Assembly (NCBI GenBank): GCA_963995505.1
Contig: OZ023196.1
Span: forward strand, 10,041,106 to 10,105,105
From: Hypericum androsaemum
Lineage: Eukaryota > Streptophyta > Magnoliopsida > Malpighiales > Hypericaceae
DNA length: 64,000 bases
Reading direction: 5' to 3'
Shown: piece by piece, positions 22,081 through 34,576 of the stretch
Position numbering within the stretch: position 1 is the stretch's first letter
Layout: every line of letters starts with the position of its first letter
Position numbers and translations under genes: made by a program
The notes under the pieces: model-generated
Seen by the model: only the letters and a program-made list of their open reading frames with translations
Database searches by the model: none
Told to the model about the DNA's origin: nothing

Positions 22081-25000
22081 ATGATGCTTCCTGGGACCCG
22101 CATTCTCCTAATCTGCTGCTTCCTCATTGAAGCAACTTTTTGTGTGAATCTCACCCTCCCACACCAACACCCAGACCCTGAAGCTGTTGTTGAAGATGTC
22201 CAGAGGTAAGAACGTCACCCGACTCGAACTTAGATTAACCGGCCCGACTAACTAATGTAACCCCCCACATTTTGGTGTATTGCAGAAGAATCAGCACATC
22301 CATGGCAAGAAGGGAACTCGGGCAATGCCAGACGGGCAATCCGATCGACGACTGCTGGCGGTGCGACCCGAACTGGGCGACGACGAACCGCCAGCGCCTC
22401 GCGGACTGCTCGATCGGGTTCGGAGCCGGCACCCTGGGCGGGAAAGGCGGGCAGATCTACGTGGTCACGGACTCCTCCGATCACGACGCGGCGAACCCGA
22501 CCCCGGGCACCCTCCGGTTCGCGGTCATCCAGGAGGAGCCACTCTGGATCGTGTTCGCCTCCTCGATGACCATAAGCCTCAAGCACGAGCTCATCTTCAA
22601 CAGCTACAAAACCGTCGACGGCCGGAACGCCGTCGTACGGATCACCGGGCACGGCTGCATTACCCTCCAGTACGTCTCCCACGTCATCATCCACAACGTC
22701 CAAGTCTCCGGCTGCCGGCCATCCGGGAACACGCTCGTCATCTCCTCCCCAACCAAGACCGGGTGGCGGGGGAGGTCGGACGGCGACGGGATCTCGATCT
22801 TCGGGTCCCGGAGCATCTGGATCGACCACTGCACGCTGTCCGACTGCGCCGACGGGCTCGTGGACGCGATCATGGGGTCCACCGGGATAACCGTCTCCAA
22901 CTGCTACTTCTCCCACCACGACGAGGTCATGCTCCTCGGCCACGACGACCGGTACGTGCTCGACTCGGGGATGCAGGTGACCATCGCGTTTAACCGCTTC
23001 GGGAAGGACCTCGTCCAGCGGATGCCCCGGTGCCGGCGAGGCTACATCCACGTCGTCAACAACGACTTCACTTCGTGGGAGATGTACGCCATTGGCGGAA
23101 GCGCCAGCCCCACCATTAATAGCCAGGGTAACCGCTACTCCGCTCCCGCCGATCCAAACGCCAAGGAGGTTAGCCACTCTTATCCTTTTTCTTGGTCGGC
23201 GCGTGGGACTTACTCTCTGAGTGGTGGCGCGTGGGTTAGAGAAAAGTTGTTAATTTTTTTTAGAAAAAGATGTTAATAATGAGGTGCTTTAGGACTTCGA
23301 TTTTCAAAATGAGTTTGTTTTCTGAAATTGAAAAGTGTAAGGCCTAAGTTCAGTTTAGTACTTTTGTGTTATGCGTATTCTTAAAAAGGTCCCAATGCTT
23401 CGTGACATTGTTCATTAAAGGACTAAATTGCAAACATTTAATTTCTTTTGAAACATGATGACTTTGATATTGATTAAATTTATTAATACGGGTTCAGGTA
23501 TTTGTAGTTTCAGTCCATTTATTTATTTGATAAATATGTATTTGATGTGATTTATAATTTATTTAAGTGGTGAACTTTGATATTATAAAATGTATATTTT
23601 GGTATGCAAACTCAATAAATTTTGAGATATGGTTAAATTTAAAATTTGACAATTTGTCTCGACGAATTTGATATAATTTAAAAGTCTGTACCTTCCAAAC
23701 CGGTCATGTTCTTTGATATAGGCATAAGAAGTAGAGGCAAGAAGTTGTCATATGTTTATATATTTTTTAAAACAAACCATATATAATAAATTATAAGATA
23801 CGGCGGTGGGTCCATTACATGGTACGAGTTTTCCTTTCGGTGGTTGTTGTCATTACACATTTTTCTTGTTCATTTTAATTGATTCTAGCTAGGTCACCAT
23901 CTGCAATAATTCTGATTGTTTTGTTTTATACGGACAAAACTATTAAATGTTGCTTTCGTAATCACCCGAGCTAATAATTTAAATTTCACATAATAGACCA
24001 AATAAAATTATACAATTCGTATTCAATCTGTTAAGAATTGAACACCATAAATTATTAGGCCAAATTAACCGAAAATTTAATCTCGTTTGTCCTTTTGCAA
24101 TTTGTTTATTATTGTAGATATAGCACCCTGAACCGACTAAAAAGACCTCACGCTCTAGTTTGTCGACCAAGTTCTAATTCTCGTTCTTAAACCTTAAATA
24201 TTTATTTATTGGAAGAATTTTATAATGATAGGTATAAATAATAAGTAAAAAATTCACCGTCACAATTTAACCCTGGCCGGCAGATCTGGGTGTTTGCCAG
24301 GCAATTTAGACGACACGTTGTGGCAGGGCCACGCTCTGGTTTGGCACGTGTGCTACAGATGCTGATGGTGTATGCTCTGTTTTGCGCGCAGGTGACGAAG
24401 CGCGTGGACACAAACGATGGGGAGTGGACGGGGTGGAACTGGAGGTCGGACGGGGACATAATGGTAAATGGGGCCTTCTTCGTGCCGTCGGGAGCGGGGC
24501 TCAGCGCCCAGTACGCTAGGGCCTCCAGCCTCGAGCCCAAATCCGCCGCACTTGTTGACCAGCTCACCACCAACGCCGGCGTCTTCGGTGGGCCCAGGTA
24601 TATTATATTCCCCACCACCTAAATAAAATATCCTGTGCTTCATTCAATCTTTATCCGTCACCGTCCCTCTGTGGGGCCCTTTGGCCTACATATTTTGGGA
24701 TCTTTGATATCTTTTTTAAAGCGGGATCTTGATTATTTTATTTTTTAATAAATTTTTTTTACTCGTAAAATTTGAAACATTAAAAAATTTATGTTCTTGT
24801 CACTTGGACCAAAAAAGAAAATTCGATGTCATGTTTTGGTTCGGTTTATCTATGGGCCAGAATCAAGAACGATTTTCTATCCTTGAAGGAACCAAAATGG
24901 ACCAAATCTTTTACGGGTCCTGTCAAGGATCAAAATTTTAGTTTGGATTGGGTCGATTATGCAGTTTTCGGTCCATTTTTGGGTTTTTATATGCTTTTTT

Positions 25001-27136
25001 TGTTCTTTCGAAAATACAGATTTTGTTTGAAGAAATTTGATGCAAAAAAAATCCCAGAATATGCAAATTTAAAACTCAATTTCATCCTTTGGAACAGTGT
25101 GTTATTAACTGTCATCCACTTAATTTGTCATCGGCGCGCACGTGAGCAGGGAATCTAGTTAGAGGCATATAGGTAGGGCCAACAGGGAACTTGTCAAATT
25201 GTCTTGGTCCTGGAAACCCATTAACAAGCTTTTCCTTTCAAAAAGTTGTCCTATTTCGAGGAGGAAAAGCTTTTCCCCTTGGATATTGTGAAGAGTTTGG
25301 AACCTTATTTAACCCGAGGCTTTACTTTGGGTTCCTAGTGACAAATGCAGCCAACTTTTCTGTAAAAATGATGATCCATTCTTGTATGGTTCTTATATTT
25401 GTCTATAATCATCTAGGGGAAACTTCTGCATGATCCATTCTTCTTTTTCTTCAAAAAAAGGAAAAAGTACACTTAATTACATTGTAGTTTCACCGATTAT
25501 CACTTGGGTACTCTATAGTTTTAAAATCGTAAAACGGATCCAATTTATTTCAATTTTTATCACAGACTAGTCCCGATGTCCGGTTCGTGATTTTTTGGAC
25601 AAACGGCGTTGTTTAATAGCCGATGTGGATTGCCAGCGTGGCATAGACTAGGATTACTTAATATTGACATGGCAGTGAGTAAATTACCAAGTTAGTATCT
25701 GATTTTTTTATTTTCTTTTCAAAAAACAAAAATCCCCAAATTACCAGCGAGCCTTTTCATTTGGAACCAAGATGGGCGTACTTGACTTGCTTTGGTTGGT
25801 TGAGATGGTATAATAGAACACTAATACCATCCAATGTGGAAAGGAAATGTTTCTTTTGATGAATTTGCTTAGAACGATCAACCTTACCGGATTTGAATGA
25901 TGACCTGGAAATAGATTGGTTGGTGATGGATGTCGTCTTCTCTTATTGGCAACCATGGAAAGAGAGTATAGATGCATGTGGGTTAACAGCAGAAAAAAGT
26001 ACCCTAGACAGTGTATTAGCAAGTGGGGTGGCCCCCATTATATCACCAGGTAGCTCTAGCTAATGTTGACCCCTTAAAGGGCGCCCCACATGCGTTGGCC
26101 GTCTTTGTTCCTGTAATGCGAGGTCCAGTCAGTTATATTCCGTTCTTTTGCTTTCCAGCAAACAAGCTTAGGGCCTCCCTCCCATGTTTTTCTTTGCATT
26201 ATGGGTCCCAATTTTAACATTAGCTACATCCGAAATTGTGGACATTTGGCTCATATGTTAGAATGTTAGGACATTTGGCTTGGATTTAGACCCTGCCGTA
26301 TGGATCAGGGTATGTTAAGTTTGATTAGGTTTGGGGTAGGGCTCGAGTTTGGGTTCTATTTGAGATTACCACATTGATATTTTTGAGTGCAGTAGGCTTG
26401 TTTATAAGTGTGGAAAATCTACCTTCTTATTGTCTTGAGATGTTGGATAAATTCCAATCAGAGCAGGTAGTGGTCTCGCGTGACGAGTACCTGATCGAAT
26501 TGATCGGGTCATGTAATGTAGGAACAAGGTTCAAATCTACTGGTCTATTAGGATGCCTCGCCTGTATACATTTGCACTGAAAATCTTGTTTGGTTTTTCA
26601 AAACTTGTTATTGGCAGAACCTTTATATGCAAGTATGAGGATGAGAGTTGGGTAAGATCTCACTTTAGTTTGGGCCAACAAGGACAACATGAAAAGATTC
26701 TGCCAACTTTTGTAACTTGTCATTGTTTTGCTTGCCAATTTTTTCTAACTTTAAGTATCCATAGTCTAGCACTCTCTGCTGTTATTTAGGGCGGTTCTCC
26801 GATCTGTTTGAGAATTTAAGTCACCTGGTGCATAGCTATTATACTGATTTGAGGTTATTGAATTATTTGGTTAGGGACGATGACGACAGTGGTGGATACA
26901 ACGGCGGGGGGACCGGCAACGGGGTCAGAACCACCCCCGGCGGGTCCGGGGGCGAGGACGACGGCATTTTTGGAATGATATTTGGGAGCGGATCAGCAGC
27001 ACCACGACGCTCTTCCCCATCAGCAGCATCTATTATTGGTTATAGTTGTTTGTATCTTCTAATTATTCTAATTCTCAGCAATGTGGCCAACAATGACGAT
27101 CATGTTGCTTTTCTATTATTACCTTCCACACACTAG
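22081..27136 (+). CDS. Pectate lyase, PMR6/PLL13-like, likely GPI-anchored (4 exons)
   Basis: Exons 22081-22205, 22286-23168, 24392-24597 and 26875-27136; all introns are GT-AG, phases agree, and the product is 491 residues. A hydrophobic signal peptide ([14 protein letters not shown]) is followed by the polysaccharide-lyase family 1 domain. Landmarks are [42 protein letters not shown] (about residue 220, Ca2+-binding acidic residues), QRMPRCRRG (about 287, catalytic-type Arg) and [19 protein letters not shown]. The enzyme cleaves de-esterified pectin by beta-elimination in the cell wall. A Gly/Asp-rich C-terminal stretch and a hydrophobic segment ([13 protein letters not shown], about 456-472) suggest GPI anchoring as in PMR6, although 19 more residues follow it. 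The signal peptide supports the first ATG. Exon 2 is GC-rich against AT-rich introns. The PMR6 clade assignment is an inference. Confidence 0.9.
23169..24391 (+). other. Pectate lyase intron 2
   Basis: 1223 bp, donor GTTAGC, acceptor GCGCGCAG. AT-rich with no embedded gene seen. Confidence 0.8.
24598..26874 (+). other. Pectate lyase intron 3, containing repeat DNA
   Basis: 2277 bp, donor GTATAT, acceptor GGTTAG. 25450-25600 resembles the MITE-like block at 17305. 26196-26229 (GGGTCCCAATTTTAACATTA and onward) is an inverted match to 27311-27345 downstream of the gene. No coding capacity was recognised. Confidence 0.7.
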
Positions 27137-27464
27137 CAAGTGGAGATTGGTAGAGGGGGAAAATTAAAATTTATCATCTTTATAGGCCAAAATGAAATGT
27201 ATAAAAGGAAAAAAATGGAAGTCGTACAATTGGTTAAATGATATGTGACCCATCAAATATTAACACTAGGAGAAATCAAAAAGAGGCCCACCATGTAGAT
27301 TTTAAGGGTCCATTTTCGGATGCAGCTAATGTCAAAGTTGGGACCCATGTCGATTTTAAGGGTCCATTTTTATTCTAAGATCAATATAGTGGAAAGTGCT
27401 AACAGAGTAATAGTGTCAACGGAATGTTATTCTAGTTTAACAATTATCATTTATGTTGGCGTGT
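27137..27464. other. 3' flank of the pectate lyase gene with short repeats
   Basis: A 25-bp word containing GATTTTAAGGGTCCATTTT occurs twice (about 27297 and 27353). 27311-27345 is inverted relative to intron 3 (26196-26229). The 3' UTR probably lies here. Confidence 0.6.
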
Positions 27465-28936
27465 GGATTAGGTCCGGACTTCATGACCCAGCCTAAACGG
27501 TTGCGATTAAATCTCAGCCTTGTATTTTGCTTTGAAAACATCAGTGCAAAAATCTAATGGTGGATCTTTGCCGCGTGTCATGAAGGGCATTTATGGCATT
27601 TTGATAGATGAGCCGTTTATCCCCTAGGTGCTTTTATTACAATGCTATCGAATTTATTTGCACGCATGTCCCTTTATTTTTTTTCTTGTTTTTGGTAGCA
27701 ATTAGATGGTTGATTTTGTCATTAATTGCTTTTGATTTTAATTAATTTCTTGGTTAATTGTATCAATTAATTCCTGGATTTTGTCATTAATTGCCATTCG
27801 TTGCTTTTGATTTTCGTCATTAATTGTCCTTTGTTACTTTTTTTTGTTAGCAAGTGATTGTTGGATTTTGTCGCCAAATTAATTGTCCCTTCGCTTTTTT
27901 TAATTGTGCTCCTTCGATTTTTAAAATTTGTACACGTCTAAAATTTATAATAAATAAATAAATTAATTAAATGACATGCCCGACTATGACTTATGGCATG
28001 CCCCGTTATGTCTATGTGACATTTTATCTTTAATTTTTTTATAATGATATATCATGTGATAATGTTATGTCTATTGAGGTGATAACGGTATGCTCGGGAT
28101 CCGTTTGGTCGACGGCGAGCATCGATTTATAGCATCCCATCGTCATTTTGAGTTGTGAAGAATCTTCACTGAAGATTGGGGTCTTGGCATGCCCATGTTA
28201 CGAGAATGACATTCTCAGGTTACGAGAATGGCATGCCGAGGTTACAAGAATGACATGCCAGGTTACGGGAAATGCCAAGCCCGCTTACGAGAATGTCAGA
28301 CCCGAGTTACGAGAATGGCATGCCCGAGTTAATTGAATGGCAGATCCTGGTTACGGAAATGGCATGCCCGTGTTACGAGAATGGCAAGCCCGGGTTATAA
28401 GAATGGCCGGCCCGGGTTACGAGAATGGCAGACCCGTGTTACGAGAATGGCATGCTTGGGTTACGAGAATGGCATGCTTGGGTTACGAGAATGGCATGTT
28501 CTGGTTACGGAAATGACATGCCTGGGTTACGAGAATGGCAAGCTCGGGTTACGAGAATGGCATGCCCGGGATACGAGAATGGCATGCTCGGGGTATGATT
28601 AATGGCATGCCTGGTTATGACTAATGGCATGCCGAGTTACGACTTAATGGCATGCCCAGTTAATATTTAATGAAATTTATAATAAATAAATTTGTCAAAT
28701 TAATTTAATAAAATTTAAATTTATAATAAAAATAAAATAATATATCCGTTTGATTTATTTCAGTATAATATATCGATTTGATTCACTATGGTATACTAAT
28801 TTGACAAATTTTTATTAACAAAATTAGGACAAACAATAAAAAAATATCACACTCGCGTGTCAGTCAAACACTAACCCTTTTACCTTTTTGCCCTTCATCC
28901 AAGCGGAACGGAATATGGGCTCTCCGGACCCATTCC
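27465..28936. mobile_element. TIR element with GGCATGCC minisatellite (copy 2, long)
   Basis: The left end GGATTAGGTCCGGAC and the complement of the right end, GGAATGGGTCCGGAG, form imperfect inverted repeats. The interior is AT-rich with a large 21-bp array. It is the largest member of the family seen at 16946, 58791 and 61516 and has no transposase. Boundaries are inferred from the inverted ends only. Confidence 0.6.
28186..28665 (+). repeat. 21-bp minisatellite, unit GGTTACGAGAATGGCATGCCC
   Basis: About 22 units, each with GTTACGAGAATGGCATGC and a variable end. At the right the unit drifts to TTATGACTAATGGCATGCC. Because 21 is divisible by three, long spurious frames (28148-28336, 28333-28602) run through it with seven-residue repeats. 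Confidence 0.95.
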
Positions 28937-29307
28937 ACCCTCTTTATGTTGCAACCCTATTCCCTATATATAGTTCACATCGTACCAAAATTTGGAGGGC
29001 ATTTGAACCAAAGGTTAAAGCTGTTGACTAGTAGTCCAAGTGGTTAAATTTGTTGGGACAGTTATAGACAAGATTGGCGTAGAATCTATTAGATCTAAAT
29101 AGTTATACTTTTTTTGGGTCCTAAAGTAAATACATGTGAGGATTAAAGAAATTCGTAGGTCCGTATTATTTAAAAAATTATTTAATATAAAAAATTAAAT
29201 TGTCACTAAACATTCATCAATACGTAAAAGTCACTCGAAATATAAATGCAAGTGAATAATTCACCAAAAGAAACAAATATAACAGGAACCTAACAAGAAA
29301 TTAAAAT

Positions 29308-30244
29308 GGGATAAAATAGTCATAGGTCTCTGATGTTTGAAGAAATTAATGAATCAGGACAACCTATATTGATTAGTCCTTGGTATTTCTTTAATCAAGT
29401 GATTAGTCCCAGAACCAACTTCCAAGCATTTTTCCGGCGAGAAATTTTTTAAAATTTTAAAAATACCCCTAACTCAATCAAAAATAAAAAATTGCCATTT
29501 TAATAAAAAAAAGACAATTGCCATTTTTTTCTAAAAAAACTATTCTGTCGCTTTATTTATTTCCTTGTAAATTATATTATTGTATAACCTCCTGCATCTA
29601 TTTTCGCTGCAATCGATTTTATTCTTTTGTTCACATTAAATTTTTTCCTTCCAACGAGAAAAATAAAGAGAGTAATATATAGGGACAATATTGAAAAGTA
29701 TGAAGAACTTACCAAGAACAAGATTTTATTTAATTCGCCAATCCATTAAATATCAGGAAAAAAATGTTGTAATTACTAACAAAACTAGCAAACCTATGAA
29801 TTTCTCGACAAAGAAGCAATATCGCAAATAAAAAAATCTATTTTGACTTCCGAGAAATAACTAATATGTCTTTTAATTGGTTGACACTTGAAAAGGGGAA
29901 GATGAGCATGTAAAACCCTAAGAAAATCCAAAAGAATTAATTTAAATGATAGAGTATTGGGTTTAAGGGTAAAGCGATACGAATGTCGCAAGAACCCTAG
30001 GAAAAATCGAAAGATGAGCATCGCTTCCGCTTTGTCTTATTTTTTAAAATTCAAAATGGCAATTTTTTAATTTGGATAGAGTTAGGGGTATTTTTGTCAT
30101 TTAAAAAAATTCTCGCCAAAAAATGATCGGAAATTTGTTCAGAGACTAATCACTTGATTAAAAAAATATCAAAGACTAACCATTATTAAGTTATCCTAAT
30201 TCATTAATTTATTCAAACATTAGAGTAATATGGCTATTTTACCC
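29308..30244. mobile_element. Long-TIR MITE, Mutator-like (copy 1)
   Basis: Inverted ends of nearly 200 bp (29308-29500 against 30050-30244) begin GGGATAAAATAGTC and end GGCTATTTTACCC. The insertion is flanked by a direct ATTAAAAT (29300-29307 and 30245-30252). The middle is AT-rich and non-coding. A shorter relative is at 63253-63591. Confidence 0.85.
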
Positions 30245-31875
30245 ATTAAAATATGAATGTTCAACTTGAATGCTACTTTATGCTTACATCCGATGTTGTA
30301 CATGGTTTGTTTATGAGATAATAGATTGATCTAGAACAATTGGTTAACAAGTATTATATAATCAAGTTTTCTTGAGTTCACTCGAATCAAATAAACTCAT
30401 TTTTACATTTTCATCCTCTATTTGCTAATAATCTGTCTCACTGAATTCGCTCCCCTTATCCCAATTAATATCCATATGAACCATCTAATAAGAGATGGAC
30501 TACCAACAATTCTATACATGACAAACAAGTATGAACCTCGCTCGCTTGATCCACCAAAGTCACCTCCTTGTTTGGCCCATGAAGAATCTCCACTTAGCTT
30601 GCCCCAAGAGGAATCCAACTATCACGTCCTCCTGACCTCCAACCACCTTCTCCCCGACCTCCTCCTCTTCCCCTCCCGAAGGACCCACCCGTTCTATCCG
30701 ATGAACTTTTCCAGCCACCTCACTAATCAACTCCAGGTGGATTCTCCCCCTTTTTAACACCCATGATGATTCTCCTCCTTGTTTGGAAGAAGATGCAGAT
30801 TCATGCCAATATATATTAACTTGTTTGAGAATTTGGAGCGAATTTGTCTAGTGGTATGTTGGTTGGTTTTTCAACACATTGGTCGTGGCTTTCACGTCTT
30901 TCGTCTTTCGGTTAAAGACATGTTGACATGTTCCTGCTCTTGTTTTGAAACGACAACTAGTTAAGATTGGTTAAATTTAGCATATCAGAAGTGCCAAAAG
31001 AGATTTTGGAATTAAAAAGTTTAAAAGTTTTAACATAGAGTTTTAGATTTACAAAGTAAAGTAAAAAAAAAAAACTATTCACAAATTTAGACGACCTCAA
31101 ATATGTAAGAGGGGATATAAATTAAGTTTCCAAGCATGATTTTTAGGCTTGTGACTGGAGTTTATACTAACCAACTCCAAATTCGGTCAAATCGAACAAT
31201 TTTGATCTTTGGTCAACCAGAAAAATCCGATCGGAACTGAACTTCAATATTCCACGGGTAAAGTTGGGAAAACTTGACCAAAATTTATCCTTTTCCCCCC
31301 TAATTTTACACATCCTCAGCACATAACCAATTTTTTCCTAAATTAACAAAAACTCTCGCCGCAGCTGCCACAATCGACCAACCTTCCGCATCCGCCTCAC
31401 GCCACAGCTGCCTCGAATCTTTTGTCCTCCCCTATTCGACGTCGTAGTCTCCTTGCATGCCTCGACGAAGCAACCTTGTTATCATGGGCTGTTTTAGGTT
31501 GAGCTAAATTGTTTTAGATATGACGGATAAATGAAAATTTATCGGTTTGAGATTTTTAATTAGATTTACTCTTTTCCTATTTGCTTGATATGAGTTTTGT
31601 TTCATTTGCCTCTTGGACTTTAGAATTGTTTGAAAAGTTGGCTCCTCCGATTTATATATTTTTTGGGTTATTATGATCTCGTATTGGAGTTGGATTTTGT
31701 TTATATGAAGATTTACGGGTTTGAGATTTTTTATTAAATTTAATCTTTTTTTTTTGCGCATGGCAGTGTTGAAAAGAAAAAATGGGCCAAAGGTTGAAGG
31801 AGGAAGGATGAAGGGGGAGATGAGTTCGAAAATGCGGCGGTAGTCCATCATTATTTTTTTGGGTGGAAAATATAG
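30245..31875. other. No gene assigned
   Basis: AT-rich. A pyrimidine-rich block at 30540-30760 has open frames on both strands with no recognisable product. About 40 bp around GGTTTGAGATTTTTAATTAG is duplicated at 31543 and 31715. Confidence 0.5.
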
Positions 31876-32343
31876 GGTTATACTCCTATATAAATACAAA
31901 AGTCAAATTTAAGTACATCAAAATAGACATATCAGTAATCCAGCCACCTATCAAGAGGACTATGAAACCTCTCGATGTGATGGCTATCGGCCTCAGAAAC
32001 AGGATTCCCTCTTCCGAGGTTGTGTCCGTCAGGATTAGTCAAATTCTCTCACGGTAAAAATCCAGTAGGAAAACCTGAAAGAAGGAAAGAGCACCTCAGA
32101 AAGGTTAGAGTAATCCGCCTTGACGTAGATATCGCTTAGTTTGATCCCCGCACATCATCACTGGCCGATCGTGAACAGCGAGGAAGACTAACTCTCCGTA
32201 AATCATCTAGGTACACCTTGAAACAAAAGTCTAAGAGAACATCAGAAACAATATAATCATACAAAATCTCCAAGGATGCTTGGAGAGTGCGTCTACCACG
32301 CGGTTGCCCTATGGTTAGGTGTGCTCTATATCAATCTCTCAGT

Positions 32344-34576
32344 TGATATGAATTAGATCTGCAAGAAGCCCAAATTAATAAATAATTTTATTTATTATAT
32401 TTTAAAGTCTGTTTAGGAAGTCAATTATGTGTTGATTTTATTTTCTAGGAGTTCAAATATATTTAGGAAGTCAATTATGTGAGAATTTTATTTCTTTAAG
32501 AGTTCTAGTCTGTTAGGAAGTCACTTATGTTATAATCACGTTTTGTGCATTCCTTGAAGGACAAGAGTTCTTTACCTTCTTAGTTTCTTTTTAAGTCATA
32601 TTTACCCAGTTAGAAGTTTTGTTTCATTAGAAATCTCTTTGTAACATTCTGCCTATATATAGAGGCATTATCAATGAGAATGAAAAGAATAATTTGGATA
32701 CAAAAACGTGGGCTTTACTCTCTCAGTTCTTCGAAACTGTTCGAACATAGCAGAATGATTCCGTTCGTTCTCCTACGACTTATCAAGCAGATCTATATCA
32801 TCATTTGAGGCGTCTTCACCAAATCGAGGTTCGTGTTTCCCTACAGCAGCAGGTCGAGGTTCTTCTTACCGAGGATCTTGTAGGGGCGTAAACAACGGGT
32901 TGAGATTTCTATCAATCTGAACTTAGAAGATCCGACTTTTGCGTAGATCCGTAATGAAGTTCACATCAGTTGGTATCAGAGCTTAGACTTTACTTTAGAT
33001 TCATCTATCTTTAAATTTTATTTTTTATCACTAGTTTTCAGTTAGTTGTGCTTATTGTATTCTGAGTTGAAGAAAGAAAAAAAAGAGAGAAAAAATTCCA
33101 GAAAAAAAGAAAGAAAGAGAAGAAGACAGCCTAGTAAAGAAAATGACAAAAGGATGAGAAAAAAATGAAAAAAATTAAAGTGGAAAGTAGGAAAAAAAAC
33201 TGCAAGAATATGTCTTACAACTACTCAAGAAGATCTTTTGAAGGTATTGTGCACCATTGGTTGGTGATCACACAAATTTATGGACTTGCGTGCAAAAAAA
33301 GTTGGTGAAGTACATCTTGACAACATCTTTCAAGCTAAGTGCAAAATTAAGGATAAGATATATTGTTCTGGTATAGAAATAACTTCTGATGAGATTATTG
33401 AAGAGATTTTGTCATGAGAGAAGTTTGGTGAATATTCCATTAAATTATTTGATGAAGATTGTTTTGATGAGAATACCATGTCACTACTTTATTTGAGGGA
33501 TTTGTTTGATGAATCAGAAGTTGTGGATGTTGTTTACATGAAGAAGTGCATAATTGCTATTGATGGTGAACATGGAGAATTTGTTGTTGTAGTTGACAAG
33601 GAAGAAATTCAGCCCATATCTTACATGTATCCAGATTTTCATGTTGAGTAGTTTAGCATATTAATTCTTGGGAGTTGACAAGTTTAATTATGTTGGAGGG
33701 TCAGCGTTAGTCAACTTGTCGAATGCTTTGACGATTGCAGAACGCTTATACAGATTAGTAGCACTTTGGCTTTTGAGTTGGAGATGACTTCAGATTGTTT
33801 AAAATTGAAGTACTTGTTCTATTGGAACGAAAGGTATCAAGTGCAGCCACGACGTTCAAAGATTTTATCTTGCTCCAGCATGGTTGTGAATTGACAAAAG
33901 CATGACGAATGCAAGGATTTGAGGGCAAATTCATTTCAAAAGGAGGGGAATAATATGAATCAGATATGCAAGAAGTCAAAATTAATTAATAATTTTGTTT
34001 AATAGATTTTCAAGTCTGTTTAGAAAGTCAATTATGTGTTGATTTTATTTTCTAGAAGTTCTAGTCTATTTAGGAAGTCAATTATGTGAGAATTTTATTT
34101 CTTTAAGAGTTCTAGTATGTTTAGGAAGTCGCTTATGTGATAATCACATTTTTGAGCATTCCTAGGAGGACTATAGTTATTTTCCTTATTAGTTTCCTTT
34201 TGAAGTCATATTTACCTAGTTAGAAGTTTTGTTTCATTAGGAATCTCTTTGTAACATTCTGCCTACATATAGATGCATTATCAATGAGAATGAAAATAAT
34301 AATTTGGCTACAAAAATATGGGCTTTGCTCTCTTGGTTCTTTGAAATTGTTTGAACATAGCGGAGTGATTTTTGTCATTCTCCTATGACTTATCAAGCAG
34401 ATCTACATCACCGTTTGTGGCGTCTTCACCAAATGGAGGTTCTTATTTTCCTATAGCAGCGAGCGATATTCTTCATACTAAGGTTCTTGCAGAGGGTAAA
34501 CAACGGGGCGAGATATCCATCAATTTGAACGTAGAAGAACCGGCTTTTGCGCGGATCCATAACGGGGTTCATATCA
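32344..34576 (+). mobile_element. Non-autonomous LTR retrotransposon with a small conserved ORF (copy 2)
   Basis: LTRs are 32344-32968 and 33951-34576. A full initiator-Met-type PBS TGGTATCAGAGC lies at 32971-32982, and the purine run AGGAGGGGAA precedes the right LTR. The interior matches copy 1 (12940-14050) but lacks about 130 bp of its first half. Flanking pentamers (TCAGT and CTAGT) are only a weak target duplication. It interrupts a LINE RNase H domain. Confidence 0.85.
33270..33650 (+). pseudogene. Second copy of the uncharacterised retroelement ORF
   Basis: The frame reads KVGEVHLDNIFQAKCKIKD, then EKFGEYSIKLFDEDCFDEN, LFDESEVVDVVYMKKCI and VVVVDKEEIQPISYM, ending at a stop near 33650. 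It aligns residue by residue with 13420-13760, and most differences keep charge or hydrophobicity. A TGA lies before EKFGEYS, so the copy is broken. No domain family is recognised. Confidence 0.5.

Noticed and set aside
22248..23177. 309-codon minus-strand frame opposite the pectate lyase exon
   Set aside because: It is a GC-rich shadow of exon 2; the plus strand has the family motifs and splice sites.
28148..28602. Open frames over the 21-bp array as a repeat protein gene
   Set aside because: The periodicity comes from the minisatellite unit; there is no start context, promoter or homologous protein.
28186..28665. CRISPR array
   Set aside because: Units are contiguous 21-bp tandem repeats without spacers, in plant nuclear DNA with no cas genes.
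29020..29080. tRNA-derived SINE (TAGTCCAAGTGGTTA resembles an A box)
   Set aside because: No B box at the right distance, no cloverleaf, and no tail.
30418..30760. Possible host gene with Pro/Leu-rich product
   Set aside because: Frames are open on both strands because of pyrimidine bias, with no motif and no splice-supported extension.
31504..31899. 131-codon minus-strand frame with an internal repeat
   Set aside because: The repeat comes from a 40-bp DNA duplication in AT-rich sequence; Lys/Ile/Asn bias shows chance coding.
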